From Candidatus Babelota bacterium (GTDB lineage Bacteria; Babelota; Babeliae; Babelales; Vermiphilaceae), in NCBI GenBank assembly GCA_029262595.1, contig JAJCZB010000031.1, positions 1 to 64,000 of the forward strand: 64,000 bases of DNA. Direction: 5' to 3'. The position numbers and the translations under genes were made by a program. Below are positions 16,642 to 25,291 of the stretch, one piece after another. The number at the start of each line of letters is the position of its first letter. Position 1 is the first letter of the stretch. The notes below the pieces were generated by a model that had not been told where the DNA came from, did no database searches, and saw nothing but the letters and a program-made list of their open reading frames with translations.

Positions 16642-17718
16642 ATGAAAGCACGTAACCGCGTATCAAGTGGCATTGCTGTTTTAATGATTGGATCATTAAT
16701 CATATTGCCAAGTTGTGGCTTTATGGATTGGATGAAAGAAACTTTTGGTGGAGGGAAATCTGCTACAACTACTCAAATGCCAAATGCATCTATCAACGAT
16801 GGCTCAGCTATTTTGGTAACCATGGATGGTAAGCCGCTTATCTCAAAAAACATGCTCGAAGCTGAAAAGAAAAAATTATTAGAATCAAATCCACAAATGG
16901 AAGCAATGCTTGCTTTGATGGATGAAAATCAACTGAACCGCAATCTTGTTGACGGTATGGCAAGCAGAGAAATTATTCGCGCATACGTTGATAAAAAGAA
17001 AATCCAAGATTCAGATAAATACAAAAAAGATCTTGAGATGGCTATGAACCAAGTACAAGATCTTTTAAATACTCGTTACTTCATGGAAGATTTCCAAGCT
17101 GAGGTAACAGATGCTGAAATTCAAGCATTCTATTCAGAAAATAAAGATTCAATTCCAAATCTTTTACTTTCTCGTGGCGGCGTGCAATCAGTGGGTGTGC
17201 CATTTACAAACGATAAAGCAGCCAGCGATTTCATGGCAAAAGTGAAAGAAGCGAAGAACAATGTAGCAGCAGCTGCAAAAGCGGCAAATCTTTCAGATAA
17301 GTTGAAAGACTTCAACTTAGTGAACGCAGAAAGCCTTGGCATTGAGCCAGAATTACGAGACAAAATTGTAGCAATCAAAGCAACTCCTTCATTGCATGCA
17401 TTTAAAGTAGGCAAAGAAACATGGGTAGTTGCAGCGACGCGCAAAGAGTCTCCAAAGTATCGTGATCTTGATTCAGTAAAAGCTGAAATCAAACAGCTTC
17501 TTGAGAAAGATAAAACTATGAAAGTAGTTGAGACAGAAGTTGCTCGCTTGAAAGGCGAATACAATGTTGAAATTATAGAAGATCAATTTGCTGCTCCAGC
17601 TGATAATCCTCGCGCAGTACAAGCTGCTGCGGAAGCTAAAGCCGATGCAGTTAAGCAAGCGGTAGCGCAAAAAACTGAAAAGAAAGCGCCAGTAAAAGCG
17701 CCGACAGCGACCGCTTAA
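16642..17718 (+). CDS. SurA/PrsA-like periplasmic chaperone, predicted lipoprotein
   Basis: The start is at 16642 behind an aagaggata site. The 358-residue product has a lipoprotein-like signal ending in LPSC (Cys about 25), so it is probably anchored to a membrane. The helical body (about 60-170) resembles SurA-N/PrsA-type peptide-binding regions, followed by a segment that may be a degenerate parvulin domain (FYSENKD..., SLHAFKVGKETWVVAATRK). The C-terminal 50 residues are Ala/Lys/Pro-rich. A second SurA-like gene lies 360 bp downstream, and both could assist folding of the many exported proteins. A strong terminator follows. Confidence 0.7.
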   Translation: MKARNRVSSGIAVLMIGSLIILPSCGFMDWMKETFGGGKSATTTQMPNASINDGSAILVTMDGKPLISKNMLEAEKKKLLESNPQMEAMLALMDENQLNRNLVDGMASREIIRAYVDKKKIQDSDKYKKDLEMAMNQVQDLLNTRYFMEDFQAEVTDAEIQAFYSENKDSIPNLLLSRGGVQSVGVPFTNDKAASDFMAKVKEAKNNVAAAAKAANLSDKLKDFNLVNAESLGIEPELRDKIVAIKATPSLHAFKVGKETWVVAATRKESPKYRDLDSVKAEIKQLLEKDKTMKVVETEVARLKGEYNVEIIEDQFAAPADNPRAVQAAAEAKADAVKQAVAQKTEKKAPVKAPTATA

Positions 17719-17740
17719 AAAACAAACAAGAAATAGTTTA

Positions 17741-17772
17741 ATGGGGAACCGATCGTGGTTCCCCATTTTTTT
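17741..17772 (+). terminator. Rho-independent terminator
   Basis: Perfect ten-pair stem ATGGGGAACC / GGTTCCCCAT with a six-base loop followed by seven Ts, 23 bases after the SurA-like lipoprotein gene. Confidence 0.9.
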
Positions 17773-17809
17773 GATCTTGTGATACACTTGGTATCGCAGT
17801 TTAAGATTT

Positions 17810-18018
17810 ATACCCTCTCCGTTCGCCCTGAGCTTGTCGAAGGGTTTAAAACGTGGGAATAAGAAATGCTTTCTTTTTATATGTATATTTTGAAATGTAG
17901 CGATGATTTTTATTACGTAGGCCACACTGATAATATTGAACAAAGAATCGCAATGCATGCAGAGGGAAAAATAAGGCTATAAACCCTTCGACAGGCTCAG
18001 GGCGAGCGGAGAGGGTAT
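17810..18018. mobile_element. Small element with 39-bp terminal inverted repeats of family A
   Basis: The arms 17810-17848 and 17980-18018 are inverted copies with two mismatches; each contains the 26-bp family A repeat and an extra ATACCCTCTCC outer end. They enclose 131 bp holding a GIY-YIG coding remnant, whose stop codon falls on the edge of the right arm. This is the cleanest example in the window of the repeat acting as a bounded unit. Confidence 0.75.
17866..17982 (+). pseudogene. GIY-YIG endonuclease N-terminal fragment
   Basis: A 38-codon open frame whose translation contains YMYILKCSDDFYYVGHTDN, the hallmark GIY-YIG start (Y-x-Y-I-L, then YYVGHT), followed by IEQRIAMHAEGK. Intact single-domain GIY-YIG proteins of the YhbQ/UvrC-N type are about 80-100 residues, so this is the N-terminal half, cut off where the right inverted repeat begins. 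It could also be a short expressed peptide, but a remnant is more likely. No clear ribosome-binding site is seen. Confidence 0.65.
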
Positions 18019-18080
18019 TCATAGAAATATTAAACCCTTAGAAGGTTGAACTTGGCTTGTTAACGTTTTTGGGAGCAGCA

Positions 18081-18980
18081 ATGAACAAACATATTCTTTC
18101 GTTACTTTTATTTTCGGGGGTCGTTGTATGCGAGGATGCAGTAGTTATCCCGCAATCAGCTTTTTTAGTTGATGCCATTCAGGCAGTTGTCTTTGGGCAA
18201 GAAGAACCACATGTAATTACCTATTCGGATGTGGCTCGCCCAAGCTTATCTGGCGAACCGCGTGATCTTGAGGGGCTTATTTTTGAGCGGCTTGTTTCGG
18301 GAGATGCGCAAAAATTTAAAATTATGACTGATGAAGAGGCCGTAGATAAATATCTGGCAATCATACAAAAACAAAATAATATGACATCAGATGAGCTTAA
18401 AAACGTATTTACCTCTGCGGGATATACGTATGAAGAAGGGCGAGAACAATTGAAGCTCTTGCAGACTGTGAATACCATGCTTGATTTTAAAATTCGTACA
18501 CAGGTAGTCGTGCCCCGTAATGCAGTTGAAGAATATTACAAAGAAAATCCAATGGTCACTGAAGCGAAGGCGAAAGTACAACGCGGTTTTATTCCCTATG
18601 CCGAAAAGAAACTAGAGCAGCAAAAAAAGGCACTTGCATATATGGCCCAAACAGGAAAAGTAATGCGAGGCATTCAGTGGGGTGATCCATTTGATATTAC
18701 CGAGGCAGAGGTTGCTGAGGATAAAGCGTTTCTTTTTGCGCTCAATAAGGCAGAGATTTCTCAAGCCAAAGATGTAGGAATTGGATTTGAGGTGTTTCGC
18801 GTTGTGGATACATGGCCGCGCAAGGAAGCTACATTGGAAGAGCGCTATAAAGATATTGCTGAGACGTTGCGCAAGCCTATTTTTGACGAGCTGCTTGCAG
18901 CCTATAAAAAGAGCTTGATGGATGCGGCATCAGTATTATACCTCAAGCCAATTACGGGTGCTGTTGCGCCAGCGGCGTAA
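18081..18980 (+). CDS. SurA-N-like secreted chaperone
   Basis: The start is at the ATG at 18081 behind gggagcagca; an upstream in-frame start at 18057 is less likely because the signal peptide (MNKHILSLLLFSGVVVCED) begins here. The 299-residue product fits the SurA N-terminal domain pattern: a beta hairpin (AVVFGQEEPHVITYSDV), then helices with DLEGLIFERLVSGDA, TDEEAVDKYL, and a C-terminal helix. A short central region around VTEAKAKVQRGFIPY may be a reduced PPIase insert. It probably assists outer-membrane protein folding. A convergent neighbour (sbcD) ends two bases beyond the stop. Confidence 0.65.
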   Translation: MNKHILSLLLFSGVVVCEDAVVIPQSAFLVDAIQAVVFGQEEPHVITYSDVARPSLSGEPRDLEGLIFERLVSGDAQKFKIMTDEEAVDKYLAIIQKQNNMTSDELKNVFTSAGYTYEEGREQLKLLQTVNTMLDFKIRTQVVVPRNAVEEYYKENPMVTEAKAKVQRGFIPYAEKKLEQQKKALAYMAQTGKVMRGIQWGDPFDITEAEVAEDKAFLFALNKAEISQAKDVGIGFEVFRVVDTWPRKEATLEERYKDIAETLRKPIFDELLAAYKKSLMDAASVLYLKPITGAVAPAA

Positions 18981-18981
18981 A

Positions 18982-20202
18982 TTATTCCTCTTTTTCTTCC
19001 AAAAGCTCCATTGCTTTGGAAACGAGAAATTCAGTTTTTTCTGATACGTCTTTTTTTTCAGTGAAGTAATTATGCAGTAATGTTTCCATACTTAAAGACG
19101 ATTGATTTGTGCCGATACGGCGGACTCGTTGTGCAATGGGACGAATCGGAATAATTCCAACGATATAGATTGCCGAGCGGCAGGCGTTTTGGATCACTTT
19201 TAAATCAACTAAATCTTTTTGATTTTCAGGTACGTGGTACAAAATTTTAAGTACCGCATCTTGTATGTCGTGCTGTTTGATTGCATCAAGCAGCTGTTGT
19301 GTTTGTGGCTTGGAAGCGGAAAGTTTTACCTCAATTTGAATGAAAGGGCGCGTGGGCGTTTTGATAAATTCATATTTCGCAGCTCCCTTTTTTTCAATTG
19401 AAACCAAACAAAATCCCTTTGACTCTTTTCGCTCTCCAAAATCTACGCGTTCAATTGATCCTGAATAAACGATGGGAATATTACTTTTTGGATTGAGATT
19501 TTGATTGCGATGCAAATGGCCGAGAGCGACATAATCAAATGGAGTGATTGCCAGTTGCGATGGCATGAACAAAGGATCAGTGCCATAGACTGCGCGCTTT
19601 TCACTGCCAGAAAATACTCCCGAACTAACCGTTAAGTGCCCAGCAAGAACGGCAGGAATTTTAGGATCAAGTTTTTGAGCGTGATCAGCGATAATACGAC
19701 ACGCTGCTTTTGAAATGTATTCAGTGATGTTGGTTGTCGCAGCTTCTTGTTGTTTTAATGCAACTGAGTTGCGCGTGGGCCACGGCATCCCAACGATATT
19801 GACAGGCCCATGCTTTGTTTCAAGGCGTATTGTGGTTGGCTTTGAGATAACGTGAAATCCATCAAGAGGGAACTCGCTAAAAAGATCGAGCGCATTTGCT
19901 TTTCCAAAGCTGAGCGGATGATCGTGATTTCCTACGATGATGATCACAGGAATTTTGGCATCATACAAACGAAAAAAAGATTGCAATAATAGTCGCTGTT
20001 GCGTTTGCGACGGGTGCGCCGTTTTATATGCATCACCACAAAAGAGAAAGAAATCTACTTTTTGCTTGATGCCAACGTCGATACAACTATTTAAAGCGCG
20101 TTCAAAATCTAAAAGGCGCGTATGAATCCCTGTTTGGGGATCTACGCGCCCATAATTTTCCATTCCAAAGTGTATGTCAGCGGTGTGTATAAATGTAATC
20201 AT
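18982..20202 (-). CDS. sbcD: Nuclease SbcD subunit (Mre11-like exonuclease)
   Basis: A 406-residue calcineurin-like metallophosphoesterase. Dimetal-site motifs are in order: HTADIHFG (about 6-13), FCGDAYKTAHPS, VGNHDHPLSFG, VLAGHLTVS and ALGHLHRNQ. This is the SbcD/Mre11 pattern, a nuclease that with the ATPase SbcC opens hairpins and trims DNA ends. The partner gene sbcC, normally adjacent, is not in this window. The ATG at 20202 is chosen; the codon before it is TTG. SbcCD cuts long palindromes, which is notable in a genome full of inverted repeats. Confidence 0.9.
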   Translation of the reverse strand: MITFIHTADIHFGMENYGRVDPQTGIHTRLLDFERALNSCIDVGIKQKVDFFLFCGDAYKTAHPSQTQQRLLLQSFFRLYDAKIPVIIIVGNHDHPLSFGKANALDLFSEFPLDGFHVISKPTTIRLETKHGPVNIVGMPWPTRNSVALKQQEAATTNITEYISKAACRIIADHAQKLDPKIPAVLAGHLTVSSGVFSGSEKRAVYGTDPLFMPSQLAITPFDYVALGHLHRNQNLNPKSNIPIVYSGSIERVDFGERKESKGFCLVSIEKKGAAKYEFIKTPTRPFIQIEVKLSASKPQTQQLLDAIKQHDIQDAVLKILYHVPENQKDLVDLKVIQNACRSAIYIVGIIPIRPIAQRVRRIGTNQSSLSMETLLHNYFTEKKDVSEKTEFLVSKAMELLEEKEE

Positions 20203-20254
20203 CAATAAATCGCATTATAAGAATTAACGTTGTCTAAATTTATTTCATGAAATA

Positions 20255-20466
20255 CCCACCCGTTCGCCCTGATGGATTCGTCAAGCTCACCAGTAAACGC
20301 TGCGCTCAGGATCTCTCTACCGTTCGCCCTGAGCTTGTCGAAGGGTATCGAACGATCTAAGGTGATATAATTTTTATGAGAAAAAAATTGCGGCATGCTT
20401 TATTTATCCCAAATTAATATTTGTGTGTAAGTTTCCAAACCCTTCGACAGGCTCAGGGCGAACGGG
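20255..20466. repeat. Family A repeats between sbcD and glmU
   Basis: A single 57-bp-type unit (about 20259-20310, with CAGTAAACGCTGCGCTCAGG) is followed by an inverted pair of the 26-bp repeat: 20320-20345 (GCCCTGAGCTTGTCGAAGGG) and 20440-20465 (CCCTTCGACAGGCTCAGGGC). The 290-base gap holds nothing else that I recognise. Confidence 0.8.
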
Positions 20467-20499
20467 AAGAAAAGTGTGTATAAATGTAATCATGTACTT

Positions 20500-21969
20500 T
20501 TATTGATCCTGTGTTGGTGCATCGTTATGTGTTTTGTAGGCGCCGACGAATGAAACCGTTTCAGTTGGCTCGGTATTTTGCTTGGTTTCTTGGGCGGTAG
20601 ACTTTTTTTGAGTGTAATTTTCTTTAGTAACTTGGCGCGCGCGCCCAATAGCAAGAGCTTTTTCTGGAACATTGTGCGTAATAGTAGAACCAGCAGCAGT
20701 GAATGCATTTTTTTCAATGGTCACGGGAGCGACTAAACTATTATTTGTCCCAATGAAGACATTATCTTTAATCTGCGTTGTGTGCTTGTGCGCGCCATCA
20801 TAATTGCAGGTAATGGTGCCTGCGCCAATATTTACGTTTTTGCCAATATCAGCATCTGCCAAATAGCTTAAATGTTTTGCTTTTGAATCATCGCCAATAG
20901 TGATTCGTTTGGTTTCTACAAAGTTGCCAATCGTGCAGTTGTTGCCGATGGTGCTTTCTTGCTGGATGTGCGCAAAGGGTCCAATATCAGTGTTTGCGCC
21001 TACTGTAGCATTGCGCAGTATTGAATGTGGATGTACGGTTACGTGATCCCCAAGGGTAGTGTGTTCGAGAATGGTAAAGGGGTTGATATTGCATTGCGTA
21101 CCGATTTTAGTTCCTGATAGTAAGTGTACGCTGCATCCAATAAATGTTCCCGCACCAATTTCAACATCCAAATCCATATGCACTGTTTGCGCAGAAGAGA
21201 AGCGCACTCCGCGATCCATCCAATATTTAATCAGCTCAGATCGTTTAATCTGCTCAATAGCCCAGAGCTCTTGATGGGTATTTATGCCCCGTATTTGATC
21301 GAATGGTACAGTTGTCGTGGCGACAGTGTAGCCATTTTCAGTAGCGATATTCACCATATCCGAAACGTGGTATTCGTTGGTGCTCTTTTTTTTGGAGAGG
21401 TTGGGCAGTTCTTTTTCTAAAAATGATCGAGAAAAAAGATAAATACCTGCATTCACGCAGCAGTGATCTTGTATTTCTTGAACAGAAAGTTCTTGTGCGG
21501 TTCGTACAAATATTTTTGCACCGTCTTTAATAACGCGGCTATAAGCAAAGCTACTAGGATCTCCGTTATGAGCTGTGGCAAAAGTGACTGCTGCATTTGT
21601 TGCAACGTGTTGTTTATAGAGAGATTCAATTATTTCAGTTGTGATGAGGGGCAAGTCTGCTCTCATTACCAAAATGTGAGAACTCTGAAATTGTGATTTT
21701 AATAATCGTAATGCGCCCGCGGTGCCATTTAATTCTTGTTGTTCTAAAATAGTTATCTTTTTATCGTAATTTTTTGTGATGATTGGTTGCAGCTTGTTTT
21801 TTTGAAATCCAACTACAACGCTTGTGGGAAGATGAAGTTCTTCAAGTATTGAAAGGGGATAGAGTATTATTTCTTGACCGCATATTTTTTCAATGAGTTT
21901 TGTATTTCCGGTATGTAGTCGAGTGGATTTTCCCGCCGCCAAAACAATAGCTTGAATATCGATTAACAT
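20500..21969 (-). CDS. glmU: Bifunctional GlmU: GlcN-1-P acetyltransferase / GlcNAc-1-P uridyltransferase
   Basis: A 489-residue enzyme making UDP-GlcNAc for peptidoglycan and lipopolysaccharide. The N-terminal pyrophosphorylase domain opens with AIVLAAGKSTRLHT (8-21) and has VMRADLPL and EYHVSDMVNIA. The C-terminal left-handed beta helix of hexapeptide repeats runs from about 250 to 450, with the acetyltransferase signature NIGAGTITCNYDGAHKH. The last 35 residues form a Thr/Gln-rich tail. The start at 21969 has an aagggagatt site; the earlier in-frame ATG at 22026 lacks one and would add a non-family extension. Confidence 0.95.
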   Translation of the reverse strand: MLIDIQAIVLAAGKSTRLHTGNTKLIEKICGQEIILYPLSILEELHLPTSVVVGFQKNKLQPIITKNYDKKITILEQQELNGTAGALRLLKSQFQSSHILVMRADLPLITTEIIESLYKQHVATNAAVTFATAHNGDPSSFAYSRVIKDGAKIFVRTAQELSVQEIQDHCCVNAGIYLFSRSFLEKELPNLSKKKSTNEYHVSDMVNIATENGYTVATTTVPFDQIRGINTHQELWAIEQIKRSELIKYWMDRGVRFSSAQTVHMDLDVEIGAGTFIGCSVHLLSGTKIGTQCNINPFTILEHTTLGDHVTVHPHSILRNATVGANTDIGPFAHIQQESTIGNNCTIGNFVETKRITIGDDSKAKHLSYLADADIGKNVNIGAGTITCNYDGAHKHTTQIKDNVFIGTNNSLVAPVTIEKNAFTAAGSTITHNVPEKALAIGRARQVTKENYTQKKSTAQETKQNTEPTETVSFVGAYKTHNDAPTQDQ

Positions 21970-22168
21970 TGAATCTCCCTTTCCTGATAGGTCGAAATAT
22001 AGGTGGATTGAGTGTATCACATACAATGGTTAAGTCTATAATATAAGCTTATTGCAAAGCGCAAGAGTATCGGGTAAAAGCTTTTCAAAAATGCATAATG
22101 CGGTATTATATACCGAATGACTCTTCTAAAGAAACATTACGCGTATTGAAAGAGGCGGGAATAGTACA

Positions 22169-23422
22169 ATGCCAACACACAAAAAATATTGGTACCTAGC
22201 AATCCTCATAGGGGCATTTGTTTCGCATTGTGCGACTGCCATGGTATTTGATAATCGATTTATTCCATTGTTGCAACGACCACGTTTGACAGTTGATGAA
22301 ACGCAGTCAGAGTTTGCAACAAAATTTTATATGACTACTGCAAGCGAGGCACTTGATCCTACGCAAAAAGAGATTCCTCTGGGGGAACTTTTTGGAGAGT
22401 TTGATCAGGTTCAGCTTGCAAAGGGTATCAAAACCGCATGCGGTACTAATCCGTTTCCCTCCCAATTTCAGGGATCATTAACGCGCGTTCCATGGGAAGT
22501 TTCTGGTAAGCGGCAGGCGCAGGGATTTGCGTTTGCATGGCATCAGCACATTTATAGATGGCTATCGACTGGATTTTCATGGCTGTTTATGCGGGTGAAT
22601 TCTCGGCATGATTTTAAGTTGCTTACCAATGGTATCGAACCACATATCACGTTGACTTCGGGTGATGCAATTTTGCTTGATGAAAATCGTCGCGCAATGT
22701 TTTCTCAGGTTGGTATTCGTGAAGGTAATACAGCCCAGCTTGGTTTTGGTGATATCGATTGGTATTTGCGCTTTGGCAAAACATGGGAGTATTCGTATCG
22801 TTTTCGCCGCATTGATGCGGGTATGCGATTGGGTGCGTTGTTTCCTACGGGCGTAACGCGTGAGCCGGGTCGTCCCGCTTCTATTCCATTTGGTGGCAAC
22901 GGCCATTGGGGAATATATGCTGCCGGTGATGCGATGTTTGAGTTGAAAGAAGATTGGAAAGTTGGATTTTTATTGCGCGTTAACAAACGATTTGAAAAAA
23001 CAAAAAATCTTCGCGTGCCTGTGGCAAAGGAACCAGAAATATTTGGAAGCACTGTTGCTTCAGTTATTGTGAGCCCAGGAATAACGGCAATTTTTTCTCC
23101 GTATTTCTTGTTTGAGAATTTACGCGATGGGCTTGCGTTAGGGCTGAACTTTACGCTGACATGGCACAATAAAGATTGTTATACGGATGCATGCGTTGAT
23201 TCATGCGATAGCATATTAAATCTTGAGAGAGTGCGAGACTTTTCAGATTGGACGTCTGAATATTTTACTATAAATATACTCTATGACTTTGGTAAGACGA
23301 GAGTGAAGCGAGAATTTAATCCGGTTGTAACATTTAGATGGGATATTCCTTCGACGCTTTTTTCTGCAAGCAGAATTGATAAAGCACAACGGGTATCAAT
23401 TGGTATTGATTTCTTGTACTAG
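22169..23422 (+). CDS. Predicted outer-membrane beta-barrel protein
   Basis: A 417-residue protein with a signal sequence (YWYLAILIGAFVSHCATA). Many alternating aromatic/polar strands suggest a beta barrel, such as GFAFAWHQHIYRWLSTGFSW, LRFGKTWEYSYRFRR and IDAGMRLGALFPTGV, and the chain ends in an aromatic residue (IGIDFLY) as outer-membrane proteins do for BAM recognition. Paired Cys residues cluster near 345-355 (CYTDACVDSCDS), perhaps disulfide-bonded in an outer loop. It lies upstream of mreB with a 32-base gap and may be co-transcribed. No named porin family is recognised. Confidence 0.7.
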   Translation: MPTHKKYWYLAILIGAFVSHCATAMVFDNRFIPLLQRPRLTVDETQSEFATKFYMTTASEALDPTQKEIPLGELFGEFDQVQLAKGIKTACGTNPFPSQFQGSLTRVPWEVSGKRQAQGFAFAWHQHIYRWLSTGFSWLFMRVNSRHDFKLLTNGIEPHITLTSGDAILLDENRRAMFSQVGIREGNTAQLGFGDIDWYLRFGKTWEYSYRFRRIDAGMRLGALFPTGVTREPGRPASIPFGGNGHWGIYAAGDAMFELKEDWKVGFLLRVNKRFEKTKNLRVPVAKEPEIFGSTVASVIVSPGITAIFSPYFLFENLRDGLALGLNFTLTWHNKDCYTDACVDSCDSILNLERVRDFSDWTSEYFTINILYDFGKTRVKREFNPVVTFRWDIPSTLFSASRIDKAQRVSIGIDFLY

Positions 23423-23454
23423 GGAGAGTAGCTATTAATCAGTAAGGAACCAGT

Positions 23455-24495
23455 ATGAAATTTTTTCCAGCACGTAAGTTATTCAGTATTTTTTCAAATG
23501 ACATGGCTATCGATTTGGGAACCGCTAATACGGTTGTCTATGCTCGTAATAAAGGGATTTTGCTTAATGAGCCGTCGGTGGTAGCGGTAAAAGCGAATAC
23601 AGATATCGTATTGGCTGCGGGAAAAAGTGCGAAAGAGATGCTGGGCAAAACTCCTGAAAATATTGTAGCGTGTCGCCCTATGCGCGATGGAGTGATTGCG
23701 AATTTTAAGCTCACTGAAAGTATGTTACGCCATTTCATTCGATTGGTGCACAACGATAGAAGAACATTAGTTCGTCCTCGCATGATCATTGGAGTACCAT
23801 CTGGTATTACGCAAGTTGAAAAACGTGCCGTTGAGGATTCGGCAAAGCAAGCGGGTGCGCGAGAAGTTTACACCATCATGGAACCAATGGCCGCAGCAAT
23901 TGGTGCGGGGCTTCCTGTCCAAGATCCTTGTGGAAATATGATCGTTGATATTGGAGGGGGAACAACTGAGGTTGCAGTGATATCATTAAAGTCAGTTGTT
24001 TTTTGTAGATCAGTACGTGTTGGCGGAGATGAAATGGATCGTGCTATCGTGAACTACGTGAAGCGCAAGTATAATTTACTGATTGGTGAGCGAACTGCAG
24101 AACGAGTGAAAATGGAAATCGGAGCGGCAATTATTGATTCTGAGAGCAGTAATCAGAGCGTTGATGTGAAAGGTCGTGATTTAGTCTCTGGTGTTCCCAA
24201 AACGATAAAACTTACGAGTTCTGAGGTTAATGAAGCATTACTTGAAATTATTGCAAGTATCATGGAAGGGGTGCAGAGTGCACTCGAAAATACGCCACCT
24301 GAGCTTTCATCGGACTTAGTTGATAAGGGTATTACGATGGCAGGGGGCGGCTCATTATTGCGCGGGCTTGATACTTTAATTTCCAAAGAGACCGGTTTAC
24401 CGGTAACCTTAGCTAAAGACCCTTTGTTTTGCGTGGTTAATGGCGCAGGCAAAGTGCTCGAAGAGTTAGATTTCTTTAAAGATGCATTACTGTAA
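23455..24495 (+). CDS. mreB: Rod shape-determining protein MreB
   Basis: A 346-residue bacterial actin homologue. Nucleotide-binding blocks are all present: phosphate-1 DLGTANTVVYA (19-29), connect and phosphate-2 IVDIGGGTTEVAVI (about 163-176), and the adenosine motif ITMAGGGSLLRGLD. It polymerises under the inner membrane and directs side-wall peptidoglycan synthesis. A good aaggaacc site precedes the ATG. The usual partners mreC and mreD do not follow; rsmA does, 13 bases downstream. Confidence 0.97.
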   Translation: MKFFPARKLFSIFSNDMAIDLGTANTVVYARNKGILLNEPSVVAVKANTDIVLAAGKSAKEMLGKTPENIVACRPMRDGVIANFKLTESMLRHFIRLVHNDRRTLVRPRMIIGVPSGITQVEKRAVEDSAKQAGAREVYTIMEPMAAAIGAGLPVQDPCGNMIVDIGGGTTEVAVISLKSVVFCRSVRVGGDEMDRAIVNYVKRKYNLLIGERTAERVKMEIGAAIIDSESSNQSVDVKGRDLVSGVPKTIKLTSSEVNEALLEIIASIMEGVQSALENTPPELSSDLVDKGITMAGGGSLLRGLDTLISKETGLPVTLAKDPLFCVVNGAGKVLEELDFFKDALL

Positions 24496-24508
24496 TTAAA
24501 GTGGCGGC

Positions 24509-25291
24509 GTGGCAAGATCCAAAGGCATATCTCTTAAAAAACATTATGGGCAACATTTTTTGCGTGACGAGCGGTATGTGCATATTATGCTCGATGCAGT
24601 TCGAATTGATACGTCGACCAATGTATTAGAGATTGGTTGTGGCGATGGTTTTTTAACGCGTGCTATATTGCGTAATCCTATTGCGCGACTGCGCGTCTAT
24701 GAGATTGATGAAGAATGGGTTGGATACATTAAAGACACCATTCAGGATAATCGCCTTGATTTACACCATGCGAACTTTTTAGATGTTGATTTAGATGAGC
24801 TACAAAAAGATGCGCCGTGGACTGTGCTTGCAAATTTACCGTATCAGGTATCGTTTCCTATTTTGTATCGCTTTCAAGAATATCGCCGTTTTTTAAAAGA
24901 AGGGGTGATCATGGTGCAAGAAGAGGTGGCACAAAAAATTATCAAAACATCCGGCCGTGGGTATGGCTTTGCCTCTTTATTTTTTCAACATTATTTTTCA
25001 TGGCAACTGCTTGAGAAAGTGCCGCCGTCAGCATTTAAGCCACCACCAAAAGTATTTTCACGTCTTTTATATTTCAAGCCAATCGAACATCCTACGCCTA
25101 TCGAGCGGGAAGAAGAATTTTGGAAGTTTATTAAAATATGCTTTCGCCAACCTCGTCGGACTCTTCGTAATAATTTGAAAGGAACGGTCTACGAGAATGT
25201 GTCGGCATTGGATGATCTTATGGCCCTGCGCGCGCAACAGTTGGATATGGCTCAATTACTTGCCGTATGGAATAAGCTTATTCTCGACTAA
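24509..25291 (+). CDS. rsmA: 16S rRNA dimethyladenosine transferase
   Basis: A 260-residue KsgA-family methyltransferase that dimethylates two adjacent adenosines near the 3' end of 16S rRNA during small-subunit maturation. Motifs: YGQHFLRDE start, SAM motif I LEIGCGDGFLT, catalytic NLPYQVSFP (motif IV) and VPPSAFKPPPKVFSRLL. The start codon is GTG at 24509, with only a weak upstream site, so translation may be coupled to mreB. The last 14 bases overlap the end of the convergent hydrolase gene. Confidence 0.95.
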   Translation: MARSKGISLKKHYGQHFLRDERYVHIMLDAVRIDTSTNVLEIGCGDGFLTRAILRNPIARLRVYEIDEEWVGYIKDTIQDNRLDLHHANFLDVDLDELQKDAPWTVLANLPYQVSFPILYRFQEYRRFLKEGVIMVQEEVAQKIIKTSGRGYGFASLFFQHYFSWQLLEKVPPSAFKPPPKVFSRLLYFKPIEHPTPIEREEEFWKFIKICFRQPRRTLRNNLKGTVYENVSALDDLMALRAQQLDMAQLLAVWNKLILD

